Origin: Paraburkholderia sp. PGU19
Lineage (GTDB): Bacteria; Pseudomonadota; Gammaproteobacteria; Burkholderiales; Burkholderiaceae
Assembly (NCBI RefSeq): GCF_013426915.1
Contig: NZ_AP023180.1
Coordinates: forward strand, 2,356,001 to 2,420,000
Direction: 5' to 3'
DNA length: 64,000 nt
Position numbers and translations under genes: made by a program. The notes below the pieces were generated by a model. The model searched no databases. It was not told the DNA's origin and saw nothing but the letters and a program-made list of their open reading frames with translations. Positions 1-13,866 of the stretch are shown piece by piece. How positions within the stretch are numbered: position 1 is the first letter of the stretch; each line of letters starts with the position of its first letter.

Positions 1-1678
1 GCGCGGCACGTTCCCAATCTATCCAGGAAATTTCGTTATCCTGGCAATACGCATTGTTGTTGCCGCGCTGGGTGCGGCCCATTTCGTCGCCGGCGAGCAT
101 CATCGGCGTGCCGAGCGCGATGAACAGCGTGGCGATCAGCGAACGCGAGACACGCTCGCGCGCCTCGGCGATAGCGGGCTCGTCGGTCGGGCCTTCGACG
201 CCCCAGTTCGAACTGTAATTTTCGTTGTGGCCGTCGTTGTTGTTCTCGCCGTTGATCTCGTTGTGTTTCTGCGAGTACGCGACGAGATCGGACAGCGTGT
301 AGCCGTCGTGCGACGTCACGAAGTTGATCGAAGCCGTCGGCTTGCGAAAGCGCCGGTTGAACAGATCCGCCGATCCCGTCAGCCGCGCGGCGAGATCGGG
401 CCGCATGCCGGCGTCGCCGCGCCAGAAGCGGCGCACGGAATCGCGGAAACGGTCGTTCCATTCGCTGACGCCGGGCGGATGATTGCCGAGCTGATAGCCA
501 CCTGGGCCGATGTCCCACGGCTCTGAAATCAGCTTGCGTTGCGACAGGATGGGATCTTGCCGTAGCGCGTCGAAGAAACCCGAGCCGGGATCGAAACCCG
601 AATGCTCGCGCCCGAGCGTGACGCCGAGATCGAAACGAAAGCCGTCGATATTGAAAGCAGTCGACCAGTAGCGCAGCGAATCCATCACCATTTGCAGCAC
701 GCGCGGGTGGGGCATGTTGAGCGTGTTGCCACAGCCGGTGTCGTTGATGTGATGGCGTTCATCGCCTGGAATGAGGCGGTAATAGCTGGCGTTGTCGAGT
801 CCGCGCCACGACACGGTGGGGCCCATCTCATTGCCTTCGCACGTGTGGTTGTAGACGACATCGAGTATTACCTCGATTCCCGCCGCGTGCAGTTGACGGA
901 CGGCGATGCGCATTTCATCGAGCCGGTGTGCCGTCAGATATGACGGTTCTGGCGCGAAGAACGCGGCCGTGTTGTAGCCCCAGTAGTTGCGCAGTCCGCG
1001 CTCGACGAGAAAGCGGTCGTTGAGGAATGCGTGGACGGGGAGCAGTTCGACGGCGGTGACGCCGAGTTTTTGCAGATGCTCGATGAATTCCGGCGATGCG
1101 AGTGCGGCGAACGAGCCGCGTTCGGGTGTGCGGAGGTCTTTGCGTAGCATCGACGCGCCGCGCACGTGGGTTTCGTAGATGACGGTTTCGTTCCACGGGA
1201 CGTTGGGGCGGGTGTCGTGGGACCAGTCGAAGGCTTCGTCGACGACCACGCACTTGGGCATGGCTGGCGCCGAGTCTCTTCTGTCGATGGAGAGGTCCAT
1301 TCTGTTCGAGTGCACACGGTAGCTGAACAATGCGTCCGACCATCGGAACTGGCCGATGAGTTTTCGTGCGTAGGGGTCGAGCAATAGTTTGTGCGGGTTG
1401 AAACGGTGCCCGTGCTGCGGTTGGTATGGGCCGTGGGCCCGGAATGCGTAGACCGTGCCTGGGTGCGCGTGTGGCAGGTAGCCGTGCCATACCTCGTCTG
1501 TGCATTCGGGCAGCGTGTAACGCTTCAGTTCTTTTCTGCCTGTTGGCTCGAAGAGGCAAAGCTCAATTCTTTGCGCGTTCGCGGAGAAGACGGCGAAGTT
1601 CACGCCTAAGCCGTCCCAGGTTGAGCCTAATGGGTACGGGGCGCCCGGGAGTAGTCTGTCTGGTAGTACGTGCGGCAT
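1..1678 (-). CDS. glgX: Glycogen debranching enzyme GlgX (partial)
   Basis: GH13 isoamylase-type enzyme that hydrolyses alpha-1,6 branches of glycogen-like glucan in the cytoplasm. The reading frame begins at the ATG whose complement is at 1676-1678 and runs off the left window edge, so about 559 N-terminal residues of an expected 700 or so are visible. An N-terminal CBM48-like region is followed by GH13 signatures: DVVYNHTCEG, GFRFDLGV (nucleophile Asp), ISEPWDIG (acid Glu) and FVTSHDGYTL. It lies downstream of glgE-treS-glgB on the same strand but is separated by an 870-bp spacer with a long inverted repeat, so it may have its own promoter. The frame is not in any complete ORF because its stop lies outside the window. 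Confidence 0.93.
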   Translation of the reverse strand, partial: MPHVLPDRLLPGAPYPLGSTWDGLGVNFAVFSANAQRIELCLFEPTGRKELKRYTLPECTDEVWHGYLPHAHPGTVYAFRAHGPYQPQHGHRFNPHKLLLDPYARKLIGQFRWSDALFSYRVHSNRMDLSIDRRDSAPAMPKCVVVDEAFDWSHDTRPNVPWNETVIYETHVRGASMLRKDLRTPERGSFAALASPEFIEHLQKLGVTAVELLPVHAFLNDRFLVERGLRNYWGYNTAAFFAPEPSYLTAHRLDEMRIAVRQLHAAGIEVILDVVYNHTCEGNEMGPTVSWRGLDNASYYRLIPGDERHHINDTGCGNTLNMPHPRVLQMVMDSLRYWSTAFNIDGFRFDLGVTLGREHSGFDPGSGFFDALRQDPILSQRKLISEPWDIGPGGYQLGNHPPGVSEWNDRFRDSVRRFWRGDAGMRPDLAARLTGSADLFNRRFRKPTASINFVTSHDGYTLSDLVAYSQKHNEINGENNNDGHNENYSSNWGVEGPTDEPAIAEARERVSRSLIATLFIALGTPMMLAGDEMGRTQRGNNNAYCQDNEISWIDWERAA

Positions 1679-1748
1679 GGCAAGTGTTCCCGTTGTTGTT
1701 GGTTTTGGTTTTGCTCCTGCGGTTGCATCCGCCTTATGCCTCTGCGGT

Positions 1749-2409
1749 GGCATCCGCGATTCGTTAGCGTGCTTCAAGCGTCGCCCCTGTGCGGGGCGGC
1801 ACCTACTTTTCTTTGCCGCCGCGCCGCCGCAAAGAAAAGTAGGCAAAAGAAAGCGGCTAACACCGCCAACATTTCTTGTTGCCTGAGGGCCCCCAACCGG
1901 TCCCTCACTTCACACGGCAACCTGCTTGTTCCGCGTTCGTTGCCAATGCTCCAAGCCAGCGCATCACCCACTTCACACACCCGCGTCGCACCACGCCGTG
2001 CCAGCTATTCCACCGCCGCCCAGGTGGCAAACTGTGTGTAGGCCCAGGTGCTCCGCACGCCTCACTTCGAACCGATAGGGCACGCGTCCCACCCCGTAAG
2101 AGCGCCGAGTTATACGCCGCGACAACCTACACACAGTTTGCCACCTGGGCGGCACATACCATTCGCTGCCGCTTGGCCGTGCAAATGCATTCGAAGCGGG
2201 TGATGCGTTTATTCAAAGCGTTGGCAGCACGCGCCAACAGAGCCGTTGCCGTGTGAATCGTAGGACCCTTTGGGGGCCCTCAGGCAATGAGAAATGTTGG
2301 CGGTGTTAGCCGCTTTCTTTTGCCTACTTTTCTTTGCGGCGGCAAAGAAAAGTAGGTGCCGCCCCGCACAGGGGCGACGCGTGAAGCTAGATAACAATTC
2401 GCGGATGCC
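1749..2409. repeat. 660-bp imperfect long inverted repeat between glgB and glgX
   Basis: This is the main content of the 1679-2547 spacer. The left arm (1749-1969) is the imperfect reverse complement of the right arm (2198-2409), and an inner 27-bp pair (2016-2042 with 2126-2152) shares the same centre near 2084. Each outer arm holds its own small hairpins, for example the stem CCTACTTTTCTTTGC / GCAAAGAAAAGTAGG and the GTCGCCCC / GGGGCGAC element also found at 33.8 and 48.9 kb. No ORF here has a credible product. The structure looks like two copies of a dispersed intergenic repeat in opposite orientation. Function unknown. Confidence 0.85.
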
Positions 2410-2479
2410 AGCGCAAAGTTCAAAACACCGAACGGCGACGCCTGAACCACGAAGGCAAAACGCGGATGCCAGCGCAAAG
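2400..2479. repeat. Direct repeat of CGCGGATGCCAGCGCAAAG
   Basis: The 19-mer CGCGGATGCCAGCGCAAAG occurs at 2400-2418 and again at 2461-2479, each followed by a CAAAACACC-like tail. The same word, in either orientation, edges the repeats near 33.8 and 48.9 kb. It is probably the terminal module of the dispersed repeat family. Confidence 0.75.
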
Positions 2480-2547
2480 TCCAAAACACCAACCCCAAAA
2501 CCCCAAACCCACCCCACCAGCCTCGCAGAGAAACAAAACCCCAACCC

Positions 2548-4765
2548 CTAATCTGCCCGAAGCACGACAGTCCCAAGCGGCGGCAGCACCAACGAGGCCG
2601 ACTGCGGCCGCCCATGCGCCGCGACGTCATCTGTATAGATGACACCACCATTTCCAACATTCGACCCACCATAAACCCCAGCATCGGAATTCAAAACCTC
2701 AACCCACCGACCCGCCCGGGGCATCCCAATCCGATATCCATGCCGGGGCACCGGCGTAAAGTTGCAAACCGTAATCACCTCACGCCCCGCGCCATCCATG
2801 CGCCGCCAGGCAAAAACCGAATTCGCGCTATCGTCACCGATGACCCACTCAAACCCACCCGGCTCAGTATCGAGCCGATGCAACGCAGGCTCCTCGCGAT
2901 AAAGCCGGTTCAAATCCCGCACAAGCCGCTGCACCCCATGGTGCAATTCATCATCGAGAAGATGCCAATGCGGCGACCCATCGTGATCGAACTCGGCCAT
3001 CTGCCCAAACTCGCCGCCCATGAACATCAGCTTCTTGCCCGGATGGGCCCACATAAACGCAAAGTACGCGCGCAGATTCGCAAACTTCTGCCAGCGGTCG
3101 CCCGGCATCTTGCCCAGCAGCGATCCCTTGCCATGCACGACCTCGTCGTGCGAAAGCGGCAGCACGAACTTCTCGGAATACGCATACACCATCGCGAACG
3201 TCATGTTGTGGTGATGCCATCGACGGTTAATCGGGTCCTCTTCCACGTAGTGCAACGTATCGTGCATCCACCCCATGTTCCACTTGAACTGGAAGCCAAG
3301 CCCGCCATCCTCGGTGCGCGCCGTCACACCCGGCCATGCCGTCGATTCCTCAGCGATCGTGATCGCGCCATGCACATCCGGCATATGCTGCACTTCGTGA
3401 TTCAGCCGCTTCAAAAACGCAATCGATTCGAGGTTCTCGCGCCCGCCATAAATATTCGGCACCCACTCGCCCGCCGCGCGCGAATAGTCGCGGTACAGCA
3501 TCGACGCAACAGCATCCACCCGCAAGCCATCGACGTGATAGCGCTTCAGCCACGCCAGCGCCGATGCGATCAGGAACGCGCTCACCTCATTGCGGCCGAG
3601 GTTGTAGATCATCGTGTTCCAGTCCTGGTGATAGCCTTCGCGCGGATCGGCATGCTCGTATAAAGGCGTGCCGTCGAACTCGATCAGCCCGTGCGCATCG
3701 TTCGGAAAGTGCGCGGGCACCCAGTCGAGTATCACGCCGAGCCCCGCCTCGTGCGCGCGATTGATAAAGCCCGCGAACTGCTCCGGCGTGCCGAAGCGCG
3801 CCGATGGCGCAAACTGCGACAAGGGCTGATATCCCCATGATCCACCAAACGGATGCTCGGCAATCGGCATGAACTCGATATGCGTGAAGCCCATTTCCTT
3901 CGCATACGGAATCAGGCGGTCCGCCAGCTCGGACCAGTTCAACCCGCGATGTCCTTCCTCCGCGACGCGCAGCCAGGATTCCGCATGCACCTCGTAGATC
4001 GAGATCGCGGATTGCGCCGTCTGCTTCGACGCGCGTGTCTGCATCCAGTCGCCATCCGTCCACGGAAAACGCTCGACGTCTTCGACGTGCGCGACCACGG
4101 ACGCCGTCGCGGGCGGCTTCTCGGTCTGCATCGCGCACGGGTCGGCCTTGAGCGGCAACGGATGGCCGTCGCGCGTCAGCATCTCGTACTTGTAGCGCGT
4201 GCCCGCGCCGATGCGCGGCACGAACAGTTCCCACACGCCGGCCTGATGGCGCAGCCGCATCGGATGTCGGCGGCCGTCCCACGAATTGAAGTCGCCCACC
4301 ACCGACACGCGCCTTGCATTCGGCGCCCACACGGCAAAGCGCACGCCCGGCACGCCATCCACCGTGTACGGCCGCGAGCCGAGGCATTCGAGCACCGCGT
4401 ATGGATCACCCCACGCGACGCGCTGCAACGGCTCGTCGCCGAGCACGGGGCCGAACGAATACGTGTCCTCGATCTCCTGAACCGACCCATGCCAGTCGAT
4501 CCGCAAGCGATACGCCACGGCTTCGCTGACGGGACCCGCAAACAGGCCGCCCGGATGCAGTTGCTCCAGTTCGCCGAGCAGTCTGCCGTCGTCGCGCGCG
4601 ATCACCGAGACGCGTGCCGCGTTCGGCAGCATCACGCGCACGACAGGACCGGCGCCCGTTTCGTGCATGCCGAGTTGCGAGAACGGATCGTGATGGCGCG
4701 CATCGACGAGCGCATCCAGATCCACGCGATGCAGACCGGCCGCCTCTAGTTGAACGTTGTAGTGC

Positions 4766-4773
<8 letters not shown>
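2548..4773 (-). CDS. glgB: 1,4-alpha-glucan branching enzyme GlgB
   Basis: GH13 branching enzyme (741 aa) that introduces alpha-1,6 branches into linear glucan. Order: N-terminal CBM48-like module (about 20-130), second CBM48 (about 140-235, [10 protein letters not shown]), catalytic barrel (about 255-620) and C-terminal beta domain. Catalytic residues visible are Asp420 in [11 protein letters not shown], Glu475 in IAEESTAW, and the His-Asp of [12 protein letters not shown]. The start ATG overlaps the treS stop by 8 bp, so it is translationally coupled. In this operon it most likely branches the linear maltosyl polymer made by GlgE; no glgC/glgA is in view. Length is normal for the family. 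Confidence 0.97.
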
Positions 4774-8220
<3,447 letters not shown>

Positions 8221-8224
<4 letters not shown>

Positions 8225-11200
8225 ATCGCACCTTCATTGAATGTCGTGTCGTGGGCGGCCCGATGCGTGTCGCTTTCATCGGGAACAGCGTCGCGCGGCA
8301 GGCCGGTCGCGGGCGCGATGCGCCAGATCGCGAACGGCCGCGTGCCGGGATCGAGCCGCACGTGTTGCCATCTGCCATGCCATTGAAACCGCTCGCCCGT
8401 CATCTGATCGATCACGTCGACGGTGCCTTGATCGTGCAGGCCCCAGCCGTTGAACGTGCTCCACGACAACTCGATATCCGCGCCCTGCTCGTTGTACGGA
8501 TCGAGATTGATCGCGACGACGATCACGTTGTCGCGCGCCGGCGTGGCCTTTTCGAAGAACAGGATGCTCTCGTTGTGCGCGGGCAGGAACGTGAGATTCA
8601 GATGCGAGTGCAGCGCCGGGTTGGTGCGGCGAATGCGGTTCAGCTCCGTGATCTCGCGCACGATGTTGCCGGGTCGGTTCCAATCCCATGCGCGGATCTG
8701 ATACTTCTCCGAATCCAGATACTCTTCGCTGTTCGGCAGCGCGGCGGCTTCGCACAGCTCGAAGCCGCTATACACGCCCCACAGTCCCGACAGCATGGTC
8801 GCGAGCGCGGCGCGAATCAGGAAGCCAGGACGCCCTTGCGACTGCAGATGACGCGGGTTGATGTCCGGCGTGTTGACGAAGAAGTTCGGCCGGAAGAATT
8901 CGCGCAGATCGGTTTGCGTCAGTTGCGTCAGATACTCGGTGAAATCGCGCTTCGATTCGCGCCATGTGAAGTATGTGTACGACTGCGAAAAGCCGAGCTT
9001 CGCGAGCCGCGCCATCACGTGCGGACGCGTGAACGCCTCCGAAAGGAAGATCACATCGGGATGCCGCGTGCGCACGTCGTTGATCATCCATTCCCAGAAC
9101 GGGAAAGGCTTCGTATGCGGATTGTCGACACGGAAGATACGCACGCCTGCATCGATCCAGAACAGGATCACGTCGCGCAGCGAAATCCACAAATCGGGCT
9201 TCGCGTCGCGCGCATAGAAGTCCGGGTTCACGATGTCCTGATACTTCTTCGGCGGGTTCTCGGCGTAACGCAGCGTGCCGTCGGGACGCCACGCGAACCA
9301 TGTGGGATGCTGCTTCAGCCACGGGTGGTCGGGCGAGCATTGGATCGCGAAGTCGAGCGCGATTTCGAGGCCGTGATCGTGCGCGGCGGCGAGCATGCGC
9401 TTGAAGTCGTCGAGCGTGCCGAGCTGCGGGTGCACGGCATCGTGGCCGCCCGCTTCGCCGCCAATTGCATACGGGCTGCCCACGTCGTCCGGGCCCGGCG
9501 TCAGCGTGTTGTTGCGGCCCTTGCGGTTGGCGATGCCGATGGGATGAATCGGCGGAAAGTACAGCACGTCGAAGCCCATGTCGCGGATGCGCGGCAGTTT
9601 GGCCGTAACGTCGTCGAAGTTGCCGTGCCGATGCTCGTCGTCGCTCATCGAGCGCGGGAAGATCTCGTACCAGCTGGCGAAGCGCGCGCCCGCGCGTTCG
9701 GCGTCGATGCGATACACGATAGGGTCGCGCGACAGTCCCGGCCGGTGACGCGCGGCGGCGAACGCGTCCGCCGTGGTGGGCGCCAGCACGATCGCGAGGC
9801 GTTCACCCGTGTCCGCCTTCATGAATTCCTTGACGATCGCTTCGAGCTGCTGCCGCTGCGAACCTTCGACCGTCTCCGTTTCAGCCAGCGCGAGCGCGAA
9901 CAGATGCTTCGCCTCTTCGACTTCGAGATCGACCGACTGATCCGCCTTCAGCTTCTTCTGCATGTGATCGACGAGCGACGCGAAATCGTCGCGCCACGCA
10001 ATCACGGTGTATTCGTGACGCCCGATGCGTTCGAGCGGAATGCGCGCTTCCCAGATGTCGTTGCCGGCGGGCTGAGCGGGCGTCATCGGTGCTTCGTGCC
10101 AGGCGGTTTCGTCGGCGGCGCGCCAGATCACGGCGGCGGCGATCTTGTCGTGGCCTTCGGCAAACACCGCTGCCGTGATGTGCACGCGTTCGCCGACGAT
10201 GCGCTTGGCGGGGAAGCGTCCGTGATCGACGGCGGGCGACACGCTTTCGATCGCGACACGCGAGCCCGCGATCGCATCGAGCACGCTCTTGTGCCCCGAG
10301 GTCTTGGTGCTCTTTTTGTCGATGGGCGGCGCGAGCACGATCGGCTTCTCGGCGACCGCGCGGAACAGGCGGCACGCACCCGGCGCCAGCGTGAAGGCGG
10401 CGAGCGGCTGCGGCGCGCCGCGCGAATCGGTGCCGAGTGGCACGAAACGCGTGAAGCCGCCCGGCACGCCGTCGAGAACACGCGCGGGCTCGACGCGCAC
10501 GGGCGTGCCCAGTTCCGGATTGATCGCGATCATCACGGCTTCGCCCGCGTCGCGCAAATCGCGCTGATCGCCGCGCAACAGGATCGCGGCGTGCGTGTCC
10601 GGGCCGGACAGCGAGCGCAGCTCGCCATTGGTTTGCAGCGACCAGGTGTCGCGTGCGATGGCATTCGCGTGACGCACGCGCTCGGAGAGATCGAAGCGCG
10701 CCGCGTCGCGCAGGCTCGCGTAGTGGGCGGCGTCGCCGAGGGTATGCGAGATCGGTTCGGCGATGCCGTATTCGAACCCCATCGGCATCATCCAGCCGGT
10801 GCCCGTCGAAACAGCCGTCAGCAAGGCGCGGCGGTACGCGCGCTCGACGATTGCGGAATCGTGCACATGTTCGAGGTCCGCCGCGAGCCGCGTGCCGTAC
10901 GGCGCTTCGGGAAAGGCGACGGGTGAAGCGATACGCGTCAGCAGTGCATGCTCGTCGAGCATCCACGGCGCGCGGAAGTCCCACCAGCGCGACGACGAGA
11001 ACACGGCGTCGAAGCCCACGCCTTCGAGCGCGGCGACGTCCGAGCGCACGAGGCCGGGCGTTGCGGCAAGAAAGCGTGAGGTCGGATGGCGCGACGCGCG
11101 CACGGCATCGAGCAGACGCCGCCACGCGAAGGCGGGCACGCGGTGCGGCGAATCGAAGCGGAATCCGCCAATGTCCGCGTCCGCGAGCGCGTCGAGCGTC

Positions 11201-11721
11201 TGCGCCCACCAGTCGAGCAGCGGCGCGGCTGTGTGCTCGTCGTTGAAGTTCGCATACGCGACGTTGTCTTCGTGACGCGCGTGGCGCGGATCGAGCCGCG
11301 CCTCTTCCGGCTCGAACGGATGAAACCAGTCGCGGTGCTCGCGGAACAGATGGCCGTCGGCCGCGGCGCGGTCGATCACGAGATCGACGAGCAGCGTCAG
11401 GCCATGCTGGCTCGCCGTCTCGGCGAGACGCTGCAGCACGTCGTGCGCGCTCTCGGTGCTAGCCAGCGCGGGATGCAGCCGCGCATGATCGCTGACGATC
11501 TGCGCGTGACCGGCCTGTCCCGGCTGGAACAGCCCGCCGATCAGCACATGATCGAAACCGAGCGCGGCGGCATGCTCGAACTGCGCAGGCCACGCATCCA
11601 GCCGTCCGACAAGGGGAGAATGAACGAAGTAAATCCGCGGCGCATAGGCGTGAGGAGCTTCCATCGGTCGTTTCCAGATTTCGTCCTGCTGTGCGGCGTG
11701 GATGCACATTCGTGCGATCAC
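8221..11721 (-). CDS. glgE: Maltosyltransferase GlgE with extra N-terminal amylase-like domain
   Basis: Transfers maltosyl units from alpha-maltose-1-phosphate to the non-reducing end of alpha-1,4-glucan. The canonical GlgE part is the C-terminal two thirds (about 480-1145): a beta-sandwich N domain, then a barrel with WYEIFPRS, the nucleophile Asp866 in RVDNPHTKPF, acid Glu895 in FLSEAFTRP and Asp953 in NTPDIN. Classical GlgE is about 660-700 aa; here about 450 extra N-terminal residues form a second GH13-like domain. That domain keeps Asp190 (GGFRFDSPHRV) but appears to have Ala220 in place of the acid Glu, and PY at 274-275 where HD is expected, so it is probably non-catalytic. Start is uncertain: Met20 (MEAPHAY) is an alternative. 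First gene of the glgE-treS-glgB operon. Confidence 0.93.
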
Positions 11722-12158
11722 GACCGCCTATTAGGCTTCAGAGCCGGATGCCGCGCGATGCGTCCTGCGACGGCGCGTACTGCTCAATGTAGTGCATTCA
11801 TTGATCGACAGGCGGCGCGTCAGTTCAAAGAGTCTGCGACGCGCTGCATGTCGTCTGTCCGGAATCAATCAACAGGCGGTCAAGGAGCAAGCGGTATGCC
11901 AGAAAGCGATACAGCAAGGTCACGGCTGAAGCGGCGAGACGCGTGCAAGGACGGCCGGTGCAGCCTGGTACGGCACGACGAAAAAGATGCGGGAGCGGCG
12001 TCGTTCATACGAATGACGCCGCGAAACCGAAGGAAGACGTGTAATTAGGGCGTGTCTTCGGCGGCTGTTACATGCCATGTTGCCATAGCCGTGGGCGCGC
12101 GGCCGGGAAAGGGCTTCGAACGGACTTCGCGCGCGATGGGTTTTGTCAGCGTGGCCCG
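11722..12158. other. 437-bp spacer upstream of glgE
   Basis: Lies between the 5' end of the minus-strand glgE operon and the 3' end of the DUF1345 gene. It must hold the promoter of the glgE-treS-glgB operon, but I see no convincing -35/-10 pair. The only coding candidate is a 50-codon plus-strand ORF (11896-12048), listed separately. Confidence 0.5.
11896..12048 (+). CDS. Possible 50-residue basic small protein
   Basis: Short plus-strand ORF starting MPESDTARSRLKRRDACKD and ending in TAG. Its only support is a good Shine-Dalgarno (AAGGAG, 8 bp before the ATG) and a position inside an otherwise empty spacer. The product is Arg/Lys-rich with no recognisable domain or signal peptide. Chance occurrence in GC-rich DNA is quite possible; treat as a candidate only. 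Confidence 0.2.
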   Translation: MPESDTARSRLKRRDACKDGRCSLVRHDEKDAGAASFIRMTPRNRRKTCN

Positions 12159-12809
12159 CTACGACCCGAGCAAACCCGCCGCCATGTTGATGCACAGCCC
12201 GAGCACGGCCACGTTGAAATAGAACGACAGCACCGACTGCGCGAGCGCCGCGCGGCGTATCTCGCGCGAGCGCAGCACGACGTCCGATGTCTGCGACGCG
12301 ACGGCGATCGTGAACGAGAAATACAGGAAGTCCCAATAGTTCGGATCGAGCTTGTGGTCGGGAAACTTCAGCGCGGTTTCCTGGACGTCGGTGGCGAAGT
12401 GCAGGCGCGCGTAGTGCAGCGTGAAGATGGTCGGTATCAGGAACCACGCGCCGATCAGCGTGACGCCCGTCACGATGTAGTGCGATACGCCCGTGCTGCC
12501 TTTCGACGACGCCAGTTCCAGCACGATGGCGGCCACGCTCGCGAGCGTCGCGAGGCAAACGATGGCGAGCACGACACCCGCGTTCTCGTCTTCGCGCTGC
12601 GCAATGTCGCGCACGCGATCGTGATCGGCGCGCGCCATCTCCAGCCACATCAGCGCGAGATAGGTCCACACGGCGACATCCCACGAGACGAGCACGCGGA
12701 TCATCGGGCGCATGTGCGCGCTGGCGAGCAGCAAGCCGACCACTACGCCGAGCACGAAGCCCGTGACCATGCGCGGCCGGTTGCGCAATACCTGCGGATA
12801 GACAGTCAT
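12159..12809 (-). CDS. DUF1345 family integral membrane protein
   Basis: 216-residue membrane protein of the DUF1345 family, function unknown. Hydrophobic segments lie at about 12-30, 36-52, 80-100, 112-132 and near the C-terminus (VLSFYFNVAVLGLCINMAAGLL). The signature region is DPNYWDFLYFSFTIAVASQTSDV. The start MTVYPQVLRN is chosen because it is preceded by AGGAG at a good distance; the in-frame ORF extends 119 codons further but that part is low-complexity Arg-rich shadow sequence. Monocistronic, divergent from the sugar dehydrogenase genes. Confidence 0.85.
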   Translation of the reverse strand: MTVYPQVLRNRPRMVTGFVLGVVVGLLLASAHMRPMIRVLVSWDVAVWTYLALMWLEMARADHDRVRDIAQREDENAGVVLAIVCLATLASVAAIVLELASSKGSTGVSHYIVTGVTLIGAWFLIPTIFTLHYARLHFATDVQETALKFPDHKLDPNYWDFLYFSFTIAVASQTSDVVLRSREIRRAALAQSVLSFYFNVAVLGLCINMAAGLLGS

Positions 12810-13184
12810 GGGTGCGCGCTCCTGGCAGCGGGGTGTGACATCGGTATGTCTCGATGCATATTCGAAAGTCGTGTTGGAGGTTGCGGCGATTCTACCGGGG
12901 GCATGCTGGATGATTTGTCGAAACGGGTGCCGGGACGTTATAGTTTTCCCACAGTTTTGCTCAGTGGCCTTGCATGCGGCTTTCACCCGTTGCTTCGTTC
13001 TCGCGCGCAGCGAACGGCGAGCATGCAAGGGCGGCAGGGATTTTCTGCCGCGCCCGGGTATCAGAGACCGCGAGACAGCGGCGCAAGACCAGTTTTGGGG
13101 CGGACGCCCGGCGTGCACGCATGGTTCGGCCAACAGCCGGACGCGGCGCACGCCAGGCGAATACACACATCATCTGGAGCCCCC
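12810..13184. promoter_or_regulatory. Divergent intergenic region, DUF1345 / sugar dehydrogenase
   Basis: 375 bp between two divergent start codons, so it must contain promoters in both directions. The AT-rich patch around 12938-12960 (GTTATAGTTTTCCC) is the most promoter-like stretch. I cannot assign a -35/-10 pair or an operator with confidence and see no coding potential. Confidence 0.35.
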
Positions 13185-13751
13185 ATGACAGATGTTGATC
13201 GACACGCTGCGCGCTCGCCGCGCCGCCGTGCGTGGCTGCTCGGCGCGTTCGCTTCGGCTGCCGGCCTCGCGTTTGCGTCGGCCGGGCGCTATGGTGCAGG
13301 GCCCGGCATCATTGGCATTTCGCCTGCTTTCGCCGACACGCCGCCGCCCGCAGGCGGTGGCTTCGACGCATTCATCGCGCTGTCCAGCAAGCTCACAGGC
13401 CACGCCAGCTTCGACCCGCTGCACGGCAAACGCGCGTATGACGCATTGTCCAGAGCGGATGGCCAGTTCACGCAGAACGTCGCCGCGCTCAACACCTGGC
13501 TGCAGACGCATGGCGGCGTACCGTCGGACGTGGTCACGCAGGCCTTGCAGACCGACCAGCCGCAGCTCGCGAAGACCGTCAGCGCGATCACGCGCGCGTG
13601 GTATCTCGGTCTCGTCGGCGAGATGCCGAACGTGCAGGTCATCGCGTTCGAACGCGCGCTGATGTTCGAACCCGTCAAAGACATCCTGACGATCCCGTCG
13701 TACTGTCGCGACGTGCCTTTCTACTGGACACACAAGCCGGCGAATGCGTGA
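13185..13751 (+). CDS. FAD-dependent sugar dehydrogenase small (gamma) subunit
   Basis: 188-residue small subunit of the membrane-bound FAD sugar/sorbitol dehydrogenase complex. It carries a twin-arginine signal (SPRRRAWLLGAFASAAGLAFA), so it should leave the cytoplasm folded. The mature part is rich in helix and ends CRDVPFYWTHKPANA, typical of the family. The start at 13185 has GGAG 5 bp upstream. In the Burkholderia cepacia FAD glucose dehydrogenase this subunit acts as a chaperone/escort for the catalytic subunit, which has no signal of its own; the same gene order follows here. Substrate cannot be decided from sequence (glucose, sorbitol or gluconate are options). Confidence 0.88.
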   Translation: MTDVDRHAARSPRRRAWLLGAFASAAGLAFASAGRYGAGPGIIGISPAFADTPPPAGGGFDAFIALSSKLTGHASFDPLHGKRAYDALSRADGQFTQNVAALNTWLQTHGGVPSDVVTQALQTDQPQLAKTVSAITRAWYLGLVGEMPNVQVIAFERALMFEPVKDILTIPSYCRDVPFYWTHKPANA

Positions 13752-13866
13752 GCCGCTGCGCATGGCGTCGTGCGTCCGCTCTCACTGCATTCGTACGCGG
13801 CGCTTGCGAACAACAAACAGCAGACATAAGCCAGCAGACAAATAAGAGGGCACCGAAGAGGCAAGC

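Noticed and set aside
1876..2256. ORFs inside the inverted repeat (e.g. 126 codons plus strand)
   Set aside because: No ribosome site, no domain, and the frames are produced by repeat arms.
1749..2409. Insertion sequence between glgB and glgX
   Set aside because: Despite long inverted arms there is no transposase ORF and no target-site duplication I can identify; also too short and too symmetric.
8251..10926. 891-residue plus-strand ORF opposite glgE
   Set aside because: Antisense shadow of a gene with complete GlgE motifs.
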